The notes beneath the pieces are model-generated. The model was given only the letters and a program-made list of their open reading frames with translations, searched no databases and was not told the origin of the DNA. A program made the translations under genes and the position numbers. From DASQZT01 sp963728965 (GTDB lineage Bacteria > Acidobacteriota > Terriglobia > Bryobacterales > Bryobacteraceae): DNA of 64,000 nucleotides. Below, one piece after another: positions 7,331-16,848 of this stretch (position 1 is the stretch's first letter; each line of letters starts with the position of its first letter). Where the stretch lies: NCBI GenBank assembly GCA_963728965.1, contig CAVSMH010000011.1, forward strand, positions 124,001-188,000, in the 5' to 3' direction.

Positions 7331-9754
7331 ATGAAAGCGATTGCAGCCCTGATAGCCGCGAGTGGGCTCGGATGCTGGCAGCCCTCGCTGGCGGAGCAGC
7401 GCGACTATCCGGTGAAACCGGTGCCCTTTACCGCGGTCCACGTGAGCGACGCTTTTTGGGCGCCGCGCATCGAGATCAATCGCAAGATCACGATTCCGTT
7501 CGCGTTTCACAAAGACGAAGAGACGGGCCGTGTGGACAACTTCGTGCGCGCGGCCAAAGCGCTGCGGGGCGAGCCGTTCGAGAATCATAAGCCGCCCGGA
7601 TACCCGTTCGACGATACGGACGTATACAAGGTCATCGAGGGCGCTTCGTACACGCTGAGCGTGACACCCGACCCGAAGCTGGAGGCGTACATCGACGGTC
7701 TCATCGCCAAGATTGCGGCGGCCCAGGAGCCGGACGGTTACCTGTACACGGCGCGCACCATCGATCCACTGAAGCCGCACCCGTGGTCGGGCTCGGAGCG
7801 CTGGATTCTGGAAGGCGTGAACAGTCACGAATTGTACGATCTGGGGCACCTGTATGAAGCCGCGGTGGCGCACTACCAGGCCACCGGGAAGCGCACGCTG
7901 CTGGACATCGCGCTGAAGACGGCCAACCTGCTGGACCGGACGTTCGGCCCGGGCAAGCGGGCCATTTGGCCGGGACACCAGATCGTGGAGATGGGGCTGG
8001 CGAAGCTGTATCGCGCCACGGGCGATGTGCGCTATCTGAATCTGGCGAAATTCATGCTGGACGTGCGCGGACCGGGGCCGGAGAAGGGAGCCGGCGCGCC
8101 GTACACGCAGTCGCACATGAAAGTAGTGGACCAGACCGAAGCGGTGGGGCACGCGGTGCGGGCTACCTATATGTATTCCGGCATGGCGGACGTGGCGGCG
8201 CTCACCGGCGATATGGCATACGTCCACGCCCTCGACCGGATCTGGGAAAATGTAGCGGGCAAGAAGCTGTACATCACCGGCGGCATCGGCGCAACGGCGG
8301 TGGGCGAGGCGTTCGGGCGCAACTACGAACTGCCCAATATGACGGCGTACAACGAGACGTGCGCGGCGGTCGGGAACGACTTCTGGAACCACCGGCTGTT
8401 TCTGCTGCACGCCGACGGCAAGTACATCGACGTGATGGAACGGACGCTGTACAACGGTCTGATTTCCGGCGTATCGCTGGATGGCACGACATTCTTTTAT
8501 CCCAATCCGCTGGAATCGAACGGGCAGCACCAGCGCGACCCCTGGTTTGGGGTGGCGTGCTGTCCGGGGAATATCACGCGGTTCATGGCCTCGGTGCCGG
8601 GGTACGTGTATGCCGAACGCGAGGACGCGATCTGGGTGAACCTCTTCATGGCCAGCCGCGCGGAGATCAAGCTGGACAATGGCCGTACGGTGGAGATGGT
8701 GCAGGAGACGCGCTACCCATGGGACGGCGCCGTGAAGATGACGGTGAATCCGGACCAGGAGGCGCCCCTGACGGTGCACGTGCGAATCCCCGGATGGGCG
8801 CGCAACGAGCCGGTGGCGAGCGACCTGTACCACTACCTGAACCGGAACACGGAGCCGGTGGTGCTCAAGGTGAACGGGAAGGCGGAGCCGGCGAAACTGG
8901 ACAAGGGCTATGCCGTGCTGACGCGCACCTGGAAGAAGGGCGACACCATTGAACTCGTGCTGTCGATGCCGGTGCGGCGCGTGGTTGCCAATCAGCAGGT
9001 GGCCGCGGACCGCGGTCGTGTGGCGCTCGAGCGGGGACCGATCGTTTACGCGGCGGAATGGGTGGACAACCCCAACGGCAAGGTGCGCAATTTAATGCTG
9101 CCCGATTCGGCGCGGTTGACGGCCGAGTTCAGGCCAAACCTGTTGAACGGTGTAACGGTGTTGAAGGGGCGGGCGGTGGCGTTAGCTTACGATGGCGCCG
9201 GGAAGGTGACGCAAGAGCCGCAGGCGTTCACGGCGATTCCGTACTACGCGTGGGCCAATCGCGGCAAAGGGCAGATGGTGGTGTGGCTGCCGGACAGCGA
9301 AGCGAGCGCGAAGCCGGCGCCGGTTCCCACGATTGCGACCACGGCGAAGGTGACGGCATCGCAACCGCCGCACGGCGGCATTCTGGATGCGATCCACGAT
9401 GGCGAAGTGCCGGAGGCGTCGAACGACAGGACGTCGTCCTTCGACTTCTGGCCGCGAGTGGGTCAGACCGATTGGGTGGAGTACGATTTCGGGAAACCGG
9501 TCACCGTTGCGGAGTGCGAATTGTATTGGGTCGACGATACGGGGCGCGGCGGCGTTCGTGTGCCGGCCTCGTGGCGATTGTTGTATCGGGATGGCGATGA
9601 GTGGAAGCCGGTGGAGGGCGCTGGGGTATACCCGGCGGAGCGGGACCGGTTCAACAAGGTGACGTTCCAACCGGTGACGACGCGTGCGCTGCGCGTGGAA
9701 GCGACAGCGCAGGAGAAGTTCTCCATCGGGTTCCAGGAGTGGCGAGTGAAATGA
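7331..9754 (+). CDS. Glycoside hydrolase family 127 (DUF1680), beta-L-arabinofuranosidase
   Basis: This 807-residue secreted enzyme has an N-terminal signal peptide (about residues 1-21). The (alpha/alpha)6 barrel of GH127 covers residues ~30-440. The metal-thiolate catalytic set known from Bifidobacterium HypBA1 can be read here: Glu342 and Cys344 in YNETCAAVG, and Cys410-Cys411 in the VACCPGN motif. Beta-sandwich domains follow, and the last ~130 residues resemble an F5/8 type C carbohydrate-binding domain (WVEYDFGKPVTVAECELYW). The enzyme should remove non-reducing beta-L-arabinofuranose from plant glycoproteins or pectin side chains. A second GH127 gene follows 44 bases downstream, and arabinose catabolic genes follow that. 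Confidence 0.88.
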   Translation: MKAIAALIAASGLGCWQPSLAEQRDYPVKPVPFTAVHVSDAFWAPRIEINRKITIPFAFHKDEETGRVDNFVRAAKALRGEPFENHKPPGYPFDDTDVYKVIEGASYTLSVTPDPKLEAYIDGLIAKIAAAQEPDGYLYTARTIDPLKPHPWSGSERWILEGVNSHELYDLGHLYEAAVAHYQATGKRTLLDIALKTANLLDRTFGPGKRAIWPGHQIVEMGLAKLYRATGDVRYLNLAKFMLDVRGPGPEKGAGAPYTQSHMKVVDQTEAVGHAVRATYMYSGMADVAALTGDMAYVHALDRIWENVAGKKLYITGGIGATAVGEAFGRNYELPNMTAYNETCAAVGNDFWNHRLFLLHADGKYIDVMERTLYNGLISGVSLDGTTFFYPNPLESNGQHQRDPWFGVACCPGNITRFMASVPGYVYAEREDAIWVNLFMASRAEIKLDNGRTVEMVQETRYPWDGAVKMTVNPDQEAPLTVHVRIPGWARNEPVASDLYHYLNRNTEPVVLKVNGKAEPAKLDKGYAVLTRTWKKGDTIELVLSMPVRRVVANQQVAADRGRVALERGPIVYAAEWVDNPNGKVRNLMLPDSARLTAEFRPNLLNGVTVLKGRAVALAYDGAGKVTQEPQAFTAIPYYAWANRGKGQMVVWLPDSEASAKPAPVPTIATTAKVTASQPPHGGILDAIHDGEVPEASNDRTSSFDFWPRVGQTDWVEYDFGKPVTVAECELYWVDDTGRGGVRVPASWRLLYRDGDEWKPVEGAGVYPAERDRFNKVTFQPVTTRALRVEATAQEKFSIGFQEWRVK

Positions 9755-9798
9755 GATCGGCCGGCAGGATCGGCCACTGCCCCGGAATGGAGGATGAG

Positions 9799-11853
9799 AT
9801 GAGCGATCGAGCAGCAGGAACGGGGATCAGCCGGCGCCGGGCGGCCGGCCTGTTTGCCGCGGCGGGGGCCGCGGGTCCGGTGATGATGGCGCAGACGGCG
9901 CAACCTCCGGCGGCTCCGCCCCGGCGTGGCGCGCCGCCGCCCGAGGTGCCGCCGTTTGAAGCGCCCATCGAGTTCGCGCGCAGAGACGTGCCGGCCCGGG
10001 TGCTGCCGTTCGCGATGCAGCAGGTGAAGCTGTTGCCCGGCCTTTTCGCGGACGCGGCGGAATGGAATCGCGGCTACATGAGCCGGCTGGCGGCGGATCG
10101 CCTGCTCTACAACTTCCACGAGAACGCGGGGCTGCCGACCGGTTCGGCGCAGCCGTTCGGCGGATGGGAGGCGAAGGCGGACGGAAAGCACGGCACGGAA
10201 CTGCGCGGCCACTTCACCGGCCATTTTCTGAGCGCCAGCGCGCAGGTGGCGGCATCCACGGGCGACAAAGAGGCCAAGGCCAAAGCCGACGAGATCGTCG
10301 CCGGGCTGGCGAAGTGCCAGGAGAAACTGGGCGGCGGTTACCTGAGCGCGTTTCCGATGGAACTGTTCGACCGGCTGGATTCACTCTCCGGCCAGCCGCG
10401 CCATCCGAACGGGCCGCAACTGCCCTGGGCGCCGTTCTACACCATTCACAAAATCATGGCCGGGCTGTTCGACATGTACACCCTGACCGACAGCCGGGAC
10501 GCGCTCAAGGTGGTGAGCGGGATGGCGGACTGGGCCGACCGATGGTCCGGATCGAAAAGCGAAGAGCACATGCAGGAGATCCTGCGGGTGGAGTACGGCG
10601 GGATCGCGGAGACGCTGTACAGCCTGGCCGCGGCCGAGAATAATGACCGGTGGGCGAAGGCCGCCGACCGGTTCCAGAAGAAGAGCTTCCTCAACCCGCT
10701 GGCCTCGCGGCGCGACGAACTGCGCGGACTGCATGTGAACACTCACATCCCGCAGGTGATCGCGGCGGCGCGGCGCTACGAGATTTCGGGCGACACGCGG
10801 TTCCACGACGTGGCGGACTATTTCTGGTGGGAAGTGGTAACGGCGCGCAGCTATGTCACGGAAGGCACCAGCAACGGAGAACTCTGGCGGGCGCAACCGC
10901 GGCAGCTTGCGGCGGAACTCAAAACCAGCGTGGCCACGGCCGAGTGCTGCTGCGCGTACAATATGCTGAAGCTGACGCGGCACCTGTACGGTTGGGATCC
11001 GCGTCCGCACTATTTCGATTACTACGAGCGGTCGCTGTTGAACCACCGCATCGGCACGATTCTGCCGGACAAGGGGTACACGCAGTATTACCTGTCGCTC
11101 ACGCCCGGCGCATGGAAGACGTTCAACACGGAAGACCAGTCGTTCTGGTGTTGCACGGGCACGGGAGTGGAGGAATATTCCAAGCTCAACCATTCCATCT
11201 ACTGGCGCGACGACCAGGGGCTGTACGTGAACCTGTTCGTGCCTTCGGAGCTGGATTGGACGGAGAAGGGTTTCCGGCTGCGGCAGGAGACGAAGTTCCC
11301 GGAGGAGCAGGGGACGAAGCTGACGGTGACGTCGGACAAGCCGGTGGCGATGGCGATGCGGATTCGCGTGCCGGGGTGGCTGCGAGAGGCGCCGGTGGTG
11401 AAACTGAACGGGCGCGCGCTCGAGGCATCGGCCGCGCCGGGCAGTTATCTGACGCTGACGCGAACCTGGAAGAAGGGCGACCGGGTGGAGATGGAACTGC
11501 CGATGCACCTGAGTGTGGAGACGATGCCGGACGACCGCAACATGCAGGCGTTCCTGTACGGCCCGCTGGTGCTGGCGGGCGACCTGGGCTCGGACGGGCT
11601 GACCGAGCGGTTGATGATTGGGCCGAGCGCTCCGCGGTTGGGCCGGCCGGAAAACGCGCCGGGCACAGCGCCGGCGCCGGTGCCGTCCATCGAGATTCCG
11701 TCGTTTCGGGCCAGTGGAGAACCGGCCTCGTGGATCAAGCCGGGGGACCAGGCGCTGGCGTTCCGCACATCGGGGCAGGCAAACGATGTGGCGCTGGTTC
11801 CGTTGAACCGGCTTTTCGGCAAGCGCTACTCGGTCTACTGGCAGGTAAGCTGA
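9799..11853 (+). CDS. Second glycoside hydrolase family 127 protein, Tat-exported
   Basis: I place the start at ATG 9799, five bases after a GGAGG ribosome-binding site, giving 684 residues. The N-terminus carries a twin-arginine signal (GISRRRAAGLFAAAGAAG), so the protein is exported folded, which fits a metal-bound enzyme. The DUF1680 barrel shows the catalytic residues Glu382 with Cys383-385 (ATAECCCAYN) and Cys451-Cys452 (FWCCTG). It differs from the first GH127 in the spacing of these motifs and in its shorter C-terminus, so it probably has another linkage or substrate specificity; CC(C) rather than a single Cys after the Glu is typical of a GH127 subgroup. A Pro/Ala-rich linker follows the signal. 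Confidence 0.85.
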   Translation: MSDRAAGTGISRRRAAGLFAAAGAAGPVMMAQTAQPPAAPPRRGAPPPEVPPFEAPIEFARRDVPARVLPFAMQQVKLLPGLFADAAEWNRGYMSRLAADRLLYNFHENAGLPTGSAQPFGGWEAKADGKHGTELRGHFTGHFLSASAQVAASTGDKEAKAKADEIVAGLAKCQEKLGGGYLSAFPMELFDRLDSLSGQPRHPNGPQLPWAPFYTIHKIMAGLFDMYTLTDSRDALKVVSGMADWADRWSGSKSEEHMQEILRVEYGGIAETLYSLAAAENNDRWAKAADRFQKKSFLNPLASRRDELRGLHVNTHIPQVIAAARRYEISGDTRFHDVADYFWWEVVTARSYVTEGTSNGELWRAQPRQLAAELKTSVATAECCCAYNMLKLTRHLYGWDPRPHYFDYYERSLLNHRIGTILPDKGYTQYYLSLTPGAWKTFNTEDQSFWCCTGTGVEEYSKLNHSIYWRDDQGLYVNLFVPSELDWTEKGFRLRQETKFPEEQGTKLTVTSDKPVAMAMRIRVPGWLREAPVVKLNGRALEASAAPGSYLTLTRTWKKGDRVEMELPMHLSVETMPDDRNMQAFLYGPLVLAGDLGSDGLTERLMIGPSAPRLGRPENAPGTAPAPVPSIEIPSFRASGEPASWIKPGDQALAFRTSGQANDVALVPLNRLFGKRYSVYWQVS

Positions 11854-12055
11854 TCGCGCAGGCGGCGAACGCGCGCAGGCGTTCTTTGTCGTCGCACCCG
11901 ACGCCTGGCAACTGGTGGAGATCGGACGGATGCTCCAAGCGGGCCGGGTCGAGGAGTGTAAGCGTTGCCACCACGCATGCGGATGGGTGTCGCCCCGGAA
12001 ATTGCCGGGATCCGATCCGAAACGCGTGAGTTGCTGTTATCGAGTTATTCCCAGC

Positions 12056-12104
12056 CGGTAACGTTACCGACCGGTCTTGCCCGCCTCGTGAACGCGAGTA
12101 CAAT
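12056..12104 (+). promoter_or_regulatory. Promoter and operator-like palindrome upstream of the LacI-type regulator
   Basis: The perfect 14-bp palindrome CGGTAACGTTACCG (12056-12069) has a central CG, as LacI-family operators do. It is followed by TTGCCC (12077-12082), a 16-base spacer and TACAAT (12099-12104), a good sigma-70 pair. The regulator starts only 12 bases after the -10 element, so its mRNA leader must be very short. Autoregulation is inferred from the position. Confidence 0.6.
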
Positions 12105-12115
12105 GGAAAGCTGAG

Positions 12116-13114
12116 ATGAACCTGGAACAAGTGGCCCGCCGAGCCAAAGTCTCCACCGCTACGGTCTCGCGCGTTCTGAATAATGCCAGTGTCGTAAAAA
12201 GTTCGACACGCGCGCGGGTGGTCCGCGCCATCGAAGAGTTGAAATACCATCCCAATCTCCACGCCCGCAGCCTGGCGGGAGGCAAGAGCCGCACCATCGG
12301 GGTGATCGTCTCCAACCTGGAGAACCCGTTTTTCTTCGACATCTTCAAAACCATCGAAGCGGACGCGCATTCGGCGGGATACGAAGTGGTCATGGCCAAC
12401 ACCGACTATCGTTCCGAACAGTTGGTGACCAGTATCCGGGTGATGATCGGGCGGCGGGTGGCGGGCCTGGCGGCGATCGTTTCGGAGATGGATCCGGCGC
12501 TGATGGAAGAGTTGAACGAGAGCCGCATTCCAGTGGTGTTCTACGACGTCGGAACACCGCGGCAGAATATCACCAATATCCGTGTGAACTACCGCCGCGG
12601 CATTGAAAAAGTCGTGGACTACCTGTTCAGCCTGGGCCACCGGAAACTCGGGTTCGTGGGCCACCACGCGGTGCTGGGCCCGATCAACGAGCGCATGAAG
12701 ACGGTGCTGGACGCGGTGGCGCGAATCCCTTCCATAGATGTGCGCGTGGCGGCGGACGCCGATACGCTGGAAGGGGGGCGCCAGGCGACGCGGGCGCTGA
12801 TGTCTTCCGGATTCGAGGCGACGGCCATCATCTGCGTCAACGATGTAATGGCGGTGGGCGCTTTGCGCGAACTGCGCGAGCGGGGAATACGTGTGCCGCA
12901 AGACATGTCGGTGACGGGTTTCGATAACGTGCAGCTTTCGGAGTTCTGCTATCCGGCCCTGACGACGGTACACATTCCGCGCGCGCGGATCGGCCACATC
13001 ATTGGCGAATACCTGCTGCCGAAGGGGCAAAAGACGATTGCAGTGGATTCGGAAGTGGTGATCGACCCGGAGTTCCTGGTGCGCGATTCGACCGGTCCGG
13101 CGCCCTCGCGGTAA
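12116..13114 (+). CDS. LacI-family transcriptional regulator
   Basis: This 332-residue protein has the classic LacI N-terminal helix-turn-helix (MNLEQVARRAKVSTATVSRV, then a hinge with NLHARSLAGGKSRTIGV). A periplasmic-binding-protein-like effector domain covers residues ~60-330. The usual family phrases are present: NPFFFDIFKTIEADAHSAGYEVVMANTD, and later VNDVMAVGALRELRERGIRVPQDMSVTGFDNV. It lies between the GH127 genes and the sugar symporter, so it is the likely repressor of the arabinose locus, with L-arabinose or a related sugar as inducer. Operator-like palindromes occur upstream of itself and upstream of the symporter gene. Confidence 0.92.
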   Translation: MNLEQVARRAKVSTATVSRVLNNASVVKSSTRARVVRAIEELKYHPNLHARSLAGGKSRTIGVIVSNLENPFFFDIFKTIEADAHSAGYEVVMANTDYRSEQLVTSIRVMIGRRVAGLAAIVSEMDPALMEELNESRIPVVFYDVGTPRQNITNIRVNYRRGIEKVVDYLFSLGHRKLGFVGHHAVLGPINERMKTVLDAVARIPSIDVRVAADADTLEGGRQATRALMSSGFEATAIICVNDVMAVGALRELRERGIRVPQDMSVTGFDNVQLSEFCYPALTTVHIPRARIGHIIGEYLLPKGQKTIAVDSEVVIDPEFLVRDSTGPAPSR

Positions 13115-13151
13115 GGCCGCGGGGGGCGTTTCAGGCGCACCGGCGATCCGC

Positions 13152-13201
13152 TTGACAAGTCCGCAGCACCTCCATACGATAGACACGTGCAAGCGATTAC
13201 A
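13152..13201 (+). promoter_or_regulatory. Promoter with LacI-type operator for the arabinose transport and catabolic operon
   Basis: TTGACA (13152-13157), a 17-base spacer and TACGAT (13175-13180) form a strong sigma-70 promoter. Directly downstream, at the expected transcription start, is TGCAAGCGATTACA (13188-13201). This is an imperfect palindrome with central CG that fits the general LacI/CcpA operator pattern TGNAANCGNNNNCA. A repressor bound here would block transcription start. The remainder of the 378-base gap to the symporter is an untranslated leader with a small inverted repeat (GTATTG/CAATAC, 13283-13299) and no gene that I recognise. Confidence 0.65.
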
Positions 13202-13492
13202 GCACGGTCCCTGCCTGCCATGCCGTCCCTGTTCGCGTGCACCCCCGCGGCCCGGCTTTCGCCGATTTTCAGAGCCGGTACGGTATTGGCGTACAATACG
13301 GAATTCCGGCAGAGCCCCAGCGGGCAGCGCGCGCGGATCCTGCCGGAGGGCTCCTGGCCAATGTGATGATTCGGGCTTCACACAGTTCGAACACTCAATC
13401 CGATCCGGGCGGGCGTGACTGCGGTCCGCCACCCCGGCAGCCGAAGCGGCCGATTCTGAGAAATCCCAACCAAGGAAGGGACAACAACTAGC

Positions 13493-15274
13493 ATGTCGCG
13501 CATGAGTGCACTGGACTGGCTGATGATCGCCCTCTATTTCGGCATCCTGCTGAGCGTCGCATGGTGGGTGGTGCGGCGCGGAAAAGATTCGGCGACGGAC
13601 TATTTTCTTGCCGGGCGGAACCTGGGCTGGTGGGTCATCGGGGCGTCCATTTTCGCGTCCAACATCGGGTCGGAACACATTGTCGGTCTGGCGGGATCGG
13701 GCGCCACCAGCGGCGTGGCTATGGCGCACTACGAACTGCACGCATGGTGCCTGCTGGTGCTGGCGTGGGTCTTCGTGCCGTTCTACATGCGGTCGATGGT
13801 GTTCACCATGCCCGAGTTTCTGGAGCGGCGGTTCAGCGACAAGTCGCGGTACGTACTATCCATCGTTTCGCTGATTACCTTCGTAATTTCGAAGATCGCA
13901 GTGGGCATCTTCGCGGGTGGCGTGGTGTTCGCCACGCTTTTTCCGGAGATGCAATTGCACGTCGGGGGCACAACGATCGACAGTTTCTGGATCGGGAGCG
14001 TGCTGGTGATCGCGTTGACCGGTCTCTATACCACCCTGGGCGGCATGCGGGCGGTGGTGTATAACGACGCGGTGCAGGTGACCGTCCTGATTGTCGGCTC
14101 GGCGTTGCTGACCACCTACGGGCTGCATCGCCTGGGCGGCTGGAGCGAACTGCGCCACTGGTGCGGGTCGGACATGTTCAACCTGTGGAAGCCGCTGATC
14201 CCACCGGGAGTCACCGGGACCTGGGCGCCGGTCATCGAGACCAATGCGGCGGGCCAGGTGGTGAAGGAAGCGTGGTATTTCAACGGCTATTTCCCGTGGC
14301 TGGGGATGCTGTTCTGCGCGCCGATCATCGGATTGTGGTACTGGTGCACCGACCAGTACATCGTGCAGCGCGCGCTGGGGGCGCCGAATCAGACGGTGGC
14401 GCGGCGCGGCAGCATCTTCGCGGCGTTCCTGAAACTGTTCCCGGTGTACCTGTTCATCATCCCGGGCCTGATCTGCTATGCGCTGGCGAAGAGCGGCAAG
14501 GTGCCGGAGCTGACGCACATGATCGGCCCCGACGGGCAAGCCATTCCCAGCCTGTCGAACGCGGCGTTTCCCAACCTGGTGCAGTATCTGCTGCCGCCGG
14601 GCATTCGCGGCATCGTGGTGGCGGGGCTGCTCTCGGCGCTGATGGGCTCGCTGGCGGGGGTCTTCAACGCCTGTTCCACGCTGTTCACGGTGGACTTGTA
14701 TCAGAAGTGGAAGCCGCAGGCGACGCAGCACCAACTGGTGCGCACCGGGCGCACCGCCACCATCATCATGGTGCTGATTGCGATGGCCTGGATACCGGTC
14801 ATCAAGAACGCGCAGGGGCTTTATAACTATCTTCAATCGGTGCAGGGGTACCTGGCTCCGCCCATCTTCGTGGTGTTCTTCCTGGGGGTCTTCATGAAGA
14901 GGATGAACGCACAAGGCGCGCTGTGGGCGATGATCATAGGATTCGCGCTGGGGCTGTTCCGGATGATGGTGGACACTCCGGTCACGCTGGGGGTGGAAAA
15001 GGCGTACCGGGAGGGTTCGTTCCTGTGGATCGTCAACAACATCTATTTCCAGTACTTCAGCGTGCTGATTACCATCGTCTCCGCGGTGGTGATGGTGGGA
15101 GTGAGCTGGGCAACCAGGGAGCCGGACTACGTACGAATCGAGAGCCTGACTTTTGCGACGCAGACGGAGGAGGATCGCAAGAGCACGCGGATGAGCTGGA
15201 CGCGAATCGACGTGCTGGCGTCGGCGGTAGTGCTGGTTTGTATTATGGGAGCTTATTTGTATTTCCGGGGATAA
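13493..15274 (+). CDS. Sodium/solute symporter (SSS family), probable L-arabinose transporter
   Basis: This 593-residue membrane protein has about 13-14 hydrophobic segments. Typical SSS/SGLT blocks are DYFLAGRNLGWWVIGASIFASNIGSEHIVGLAG near the N-terminus, FMPEF-like 'FTMPEFLERRF', GMRAVVYNDAVQ, and WYWCTDQYIVQRALGAPN in the middle. This is the sugar branch of the family, in which uptake is driven by a sodium gradient. It starts at ATG 13493, with a GGAAGGGA-type ribosome-binding region upstream. It is followed by isomerase, ribulokinase and epimerase genes on the same strand, so L-arabinose is the most likely substrate; this is inference from context. Confidence 0.88.
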   Translation: MSRMSALDWLMIALYFGILLSVAWWVVRRGKDSATDYFLAGRNLGWWVIGASIFASNIGSEHIVGLAGSGATSGVAMAHYELHAWCLLVLAWVFVPFYMRSMVFTMPEFLERRFSDKSRYVLSIVSLITFVISKIAVGIFAGGVVFATLFPEMQLHVGGTTIDSFWIGSVLVIALTGLYTTLGGMRAVVYNDAVQVTVLIVGSALLTTYGLHRLGGWSELRHWCGSDMFNLWKPLIPPGVTGTWAPVIETNAAGQVVKEAWYFNGYFPWLGMLFCAPIIGLWYWCTDQYIVQRALGAPNQTVARRGSIFAAFLKLFPVYLFIIPGLICYALAKSGKVPELTHMIGPDGQAIPSLSNAAFPNLVQYLLPPGIRGIVVAGLLSALMGSLAGVFNACSTLFTVDLYQKWKPQATQHQLVRTGRTATIIMVLIAMAWIPVIKNAQGLYNYLQSVQGYLAPPIFVVFFLGVFMKRMNAQGALWAMIIGFALGLFRMMVDTPVTLGVEKAYREGSFLWIVNNIYFQYFSVLITIVSAVVMVGVSWATREPDYVRIESLTFATQTEEDRKSTRMSWTRIDVLASAVVLVCIMGAYLYFRG

Positions 15275-15351
15275 CGGCGCAGCCTGTGCCGCGCTTCCCG
15301 GACGGCGGAAATCAAACGTAACAGTTCAGACCCAACAAGGAAACACGCTCC

Positions 15352-16773
15352 ATGACTAACGGCAAATCTCGCGGAATCACTTTCGGCCTCATCGTCGGGA
15401 ATCGAGGCTTCTTTCCGGATCACCTGGCGCAAAGCGGCCGCTCCGAGATGATCGCGGCCATTCAGAAGGCCGGGTACAACGTGGTTGCGGTCAGCCCGGA
15501 AGAGACCAAGTACGGCGCGGTGGAAACGCGCGCGGAGGCGGCCCGGTGCGCGGACCTGTTCCGGAAGAACAGCGACATCCTGGACGGGGTGATCGTGACG
15601 CTGCCCAATTTCGGCGATGAGCGCGGGATTGCCGACACGCTGCGCATGTCCGATCTTCGCGTGCCGGTGCTGATCCAGGCGACGCCGGACACACCCGGCC
15701 GGATGACCATCCGCGACCGGCGCGACAGCTTCTGCGGGAAGATGTCGGCCTGCAACAACCTCTCGCAGTACGGGATTCCGTATTCGCTGACCACCCGGCA
15801 CACGGAAGCTCCGGATTCGGAGATGTTCGCGCGCGACCTGAACTGGTTCGCCGCCGTGTGCCGCGTGGTGCGCGGCCTGCGGCGCCTGCGCATCGGCGCC
15901 ATAGGCGCGCGGCCGGCGGCGTTCAACACGGTCCGCTACAGCGAAAAGATCCTGGAAGCCAACGGCATCTCGGTAGAGCCGATCGATCTTTCGGAGATCC
16001 TCGGACGCATCGCCCGCATGAGCGACCAGGATCCGGCCGCGGTGGCGAAACTGGAAGCCATCCACAAGTACGTTTCCACCGACCAGGTGCCCTGCGAGGC
16101 CCTGCTGAAAATGGCCAAGCTCGGCGCGGTCATCGATCAGTGGATGGAGCAGACGCAGTGCTCGATCAGCGCCGTGCAGTGCTGGACGTCCCTCGAGGAG
16201 TTTTTCGGCGTGGTGCCGTGCACGGTCATGAGCATGATGAGCGAAAACCTGATGTCGAGCGCGTGCGAGGTGGACATCTGCGGGGTGGTGGGGATGCACG
16301 CGCTGCAACTGGCATCGGAAACGCCGAGCGCGCTGCTGGACTGGAACAACAACTACGGGGAGGACCCGGACAAAGCGGTCTGCTTCCATTGCAGCAACCT
16401 GCCCAAACATTTCTTCCGTTCAGTGCGAATGGATTTCCAGGAGATCATTGCCGGCACGGTGGGGCGCGAGAACACCTACGGCACCTGCGTGGGGCTGGTG
16501 AAGAGCGGACCCATGAGCTTTGCGCGGTTCTCGACCTCCGACCGGGAGGGCATCATTCGGGGCTACCTGGGGGAGGGTGCGTTCACGGACGACCCGCTCG
16601 ATACGTTCGGAGGCGCGGGCGTGGTGCGGATTCCGGAGCTGCAGAAACTGCTGCACTACATTTGCGAGAACGGCTTCGAGCATCACGTGGCGGCCAACCT
16701 GGCGCCGGTGTCTGGAGCGGTGCAGGAAGCGGCCACGCGGTATCTCGGGTGGAAGGTGTATCAGCACAGTTGA
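15352..16773 (+). CDS. L-fucose/L-arabinose isomerase-family sugar isomerase
   Basis: This 473-residue protein belongs to the fucose-isomerase superfamily. I read the expected metal-site Glu in SACEVDICGVVGMHAL, an Asp in LLDWNNNYGEDPD, and a His near the C-terminus (GFEHHVAANLAPV). It is not the usual AraA, which has a different N-terminal signature. It sits between the sugar transporter and the ribulokinase, where AraA would be expected. The inferred job is therefore aldose-ketose conversion of L-arabinose to L-ribulose by a non-orthologous isomerase. Fucose isomerase activity is possible but there are no fuculose genes nearby. Ribosome-binding site AAGGAAA lies 10 bases before the ATG. Confidence 0.8.
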   Translation: MTNGKSRGITFGLIVGNRGFFPDHLAQSGRSEMIAAIQKAGYNVVAVSPEETKYGAVETRAEAARCADLFRKNSDILDGVIVTLPNFGDERGIADTLRMSDLRVPVLIQATPDTPGRMTIRDRRDSFCGKMSACNNLSQYGIPYSLTTRHTEAPDSEMFARDLNWFAAVCRVVRGLRRLRIGAIGARPAAFNTVRYSEKILEANGISVEPIDLSEILGRIARMSDQDPAAVAKLEAIHKYVSTDQVPCEALLKMAKLGAVIDQWMEQTQCSISAVQCWTSLEEFFGVVPCTVMSMMSENLMSSACEVDICGVVGMHALQLASETPSALLDWNNNYGEDPDKAVCFHCSNLPKHFFRSVRMDFQEIIAGTVGRENTYGTCVGLVKSGPMSFARFSTSDREGIIRGYLGEGAFTDDPLDTFGGAGVVRIPELQKLLHYICENGFEHHVAANLAPVSGAVQEAATRYLGWKVYQHS

Positions 16774-16848
16774 TGGTGCGGCCGCTCCCGCCCGGGTGCG
16801 CGCGTCCAACGGAGCCGCGAGCAGGGGGAGCGGCGATAAGAGGAATCC

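Noticed and set aside
12735..13741. Long minus-strand frame across the LacI regulator and symporter start (part of 11735-13741)
   Set aside because: It opposes two clearly recognised genes, covers the promoter region, and shows no family features.
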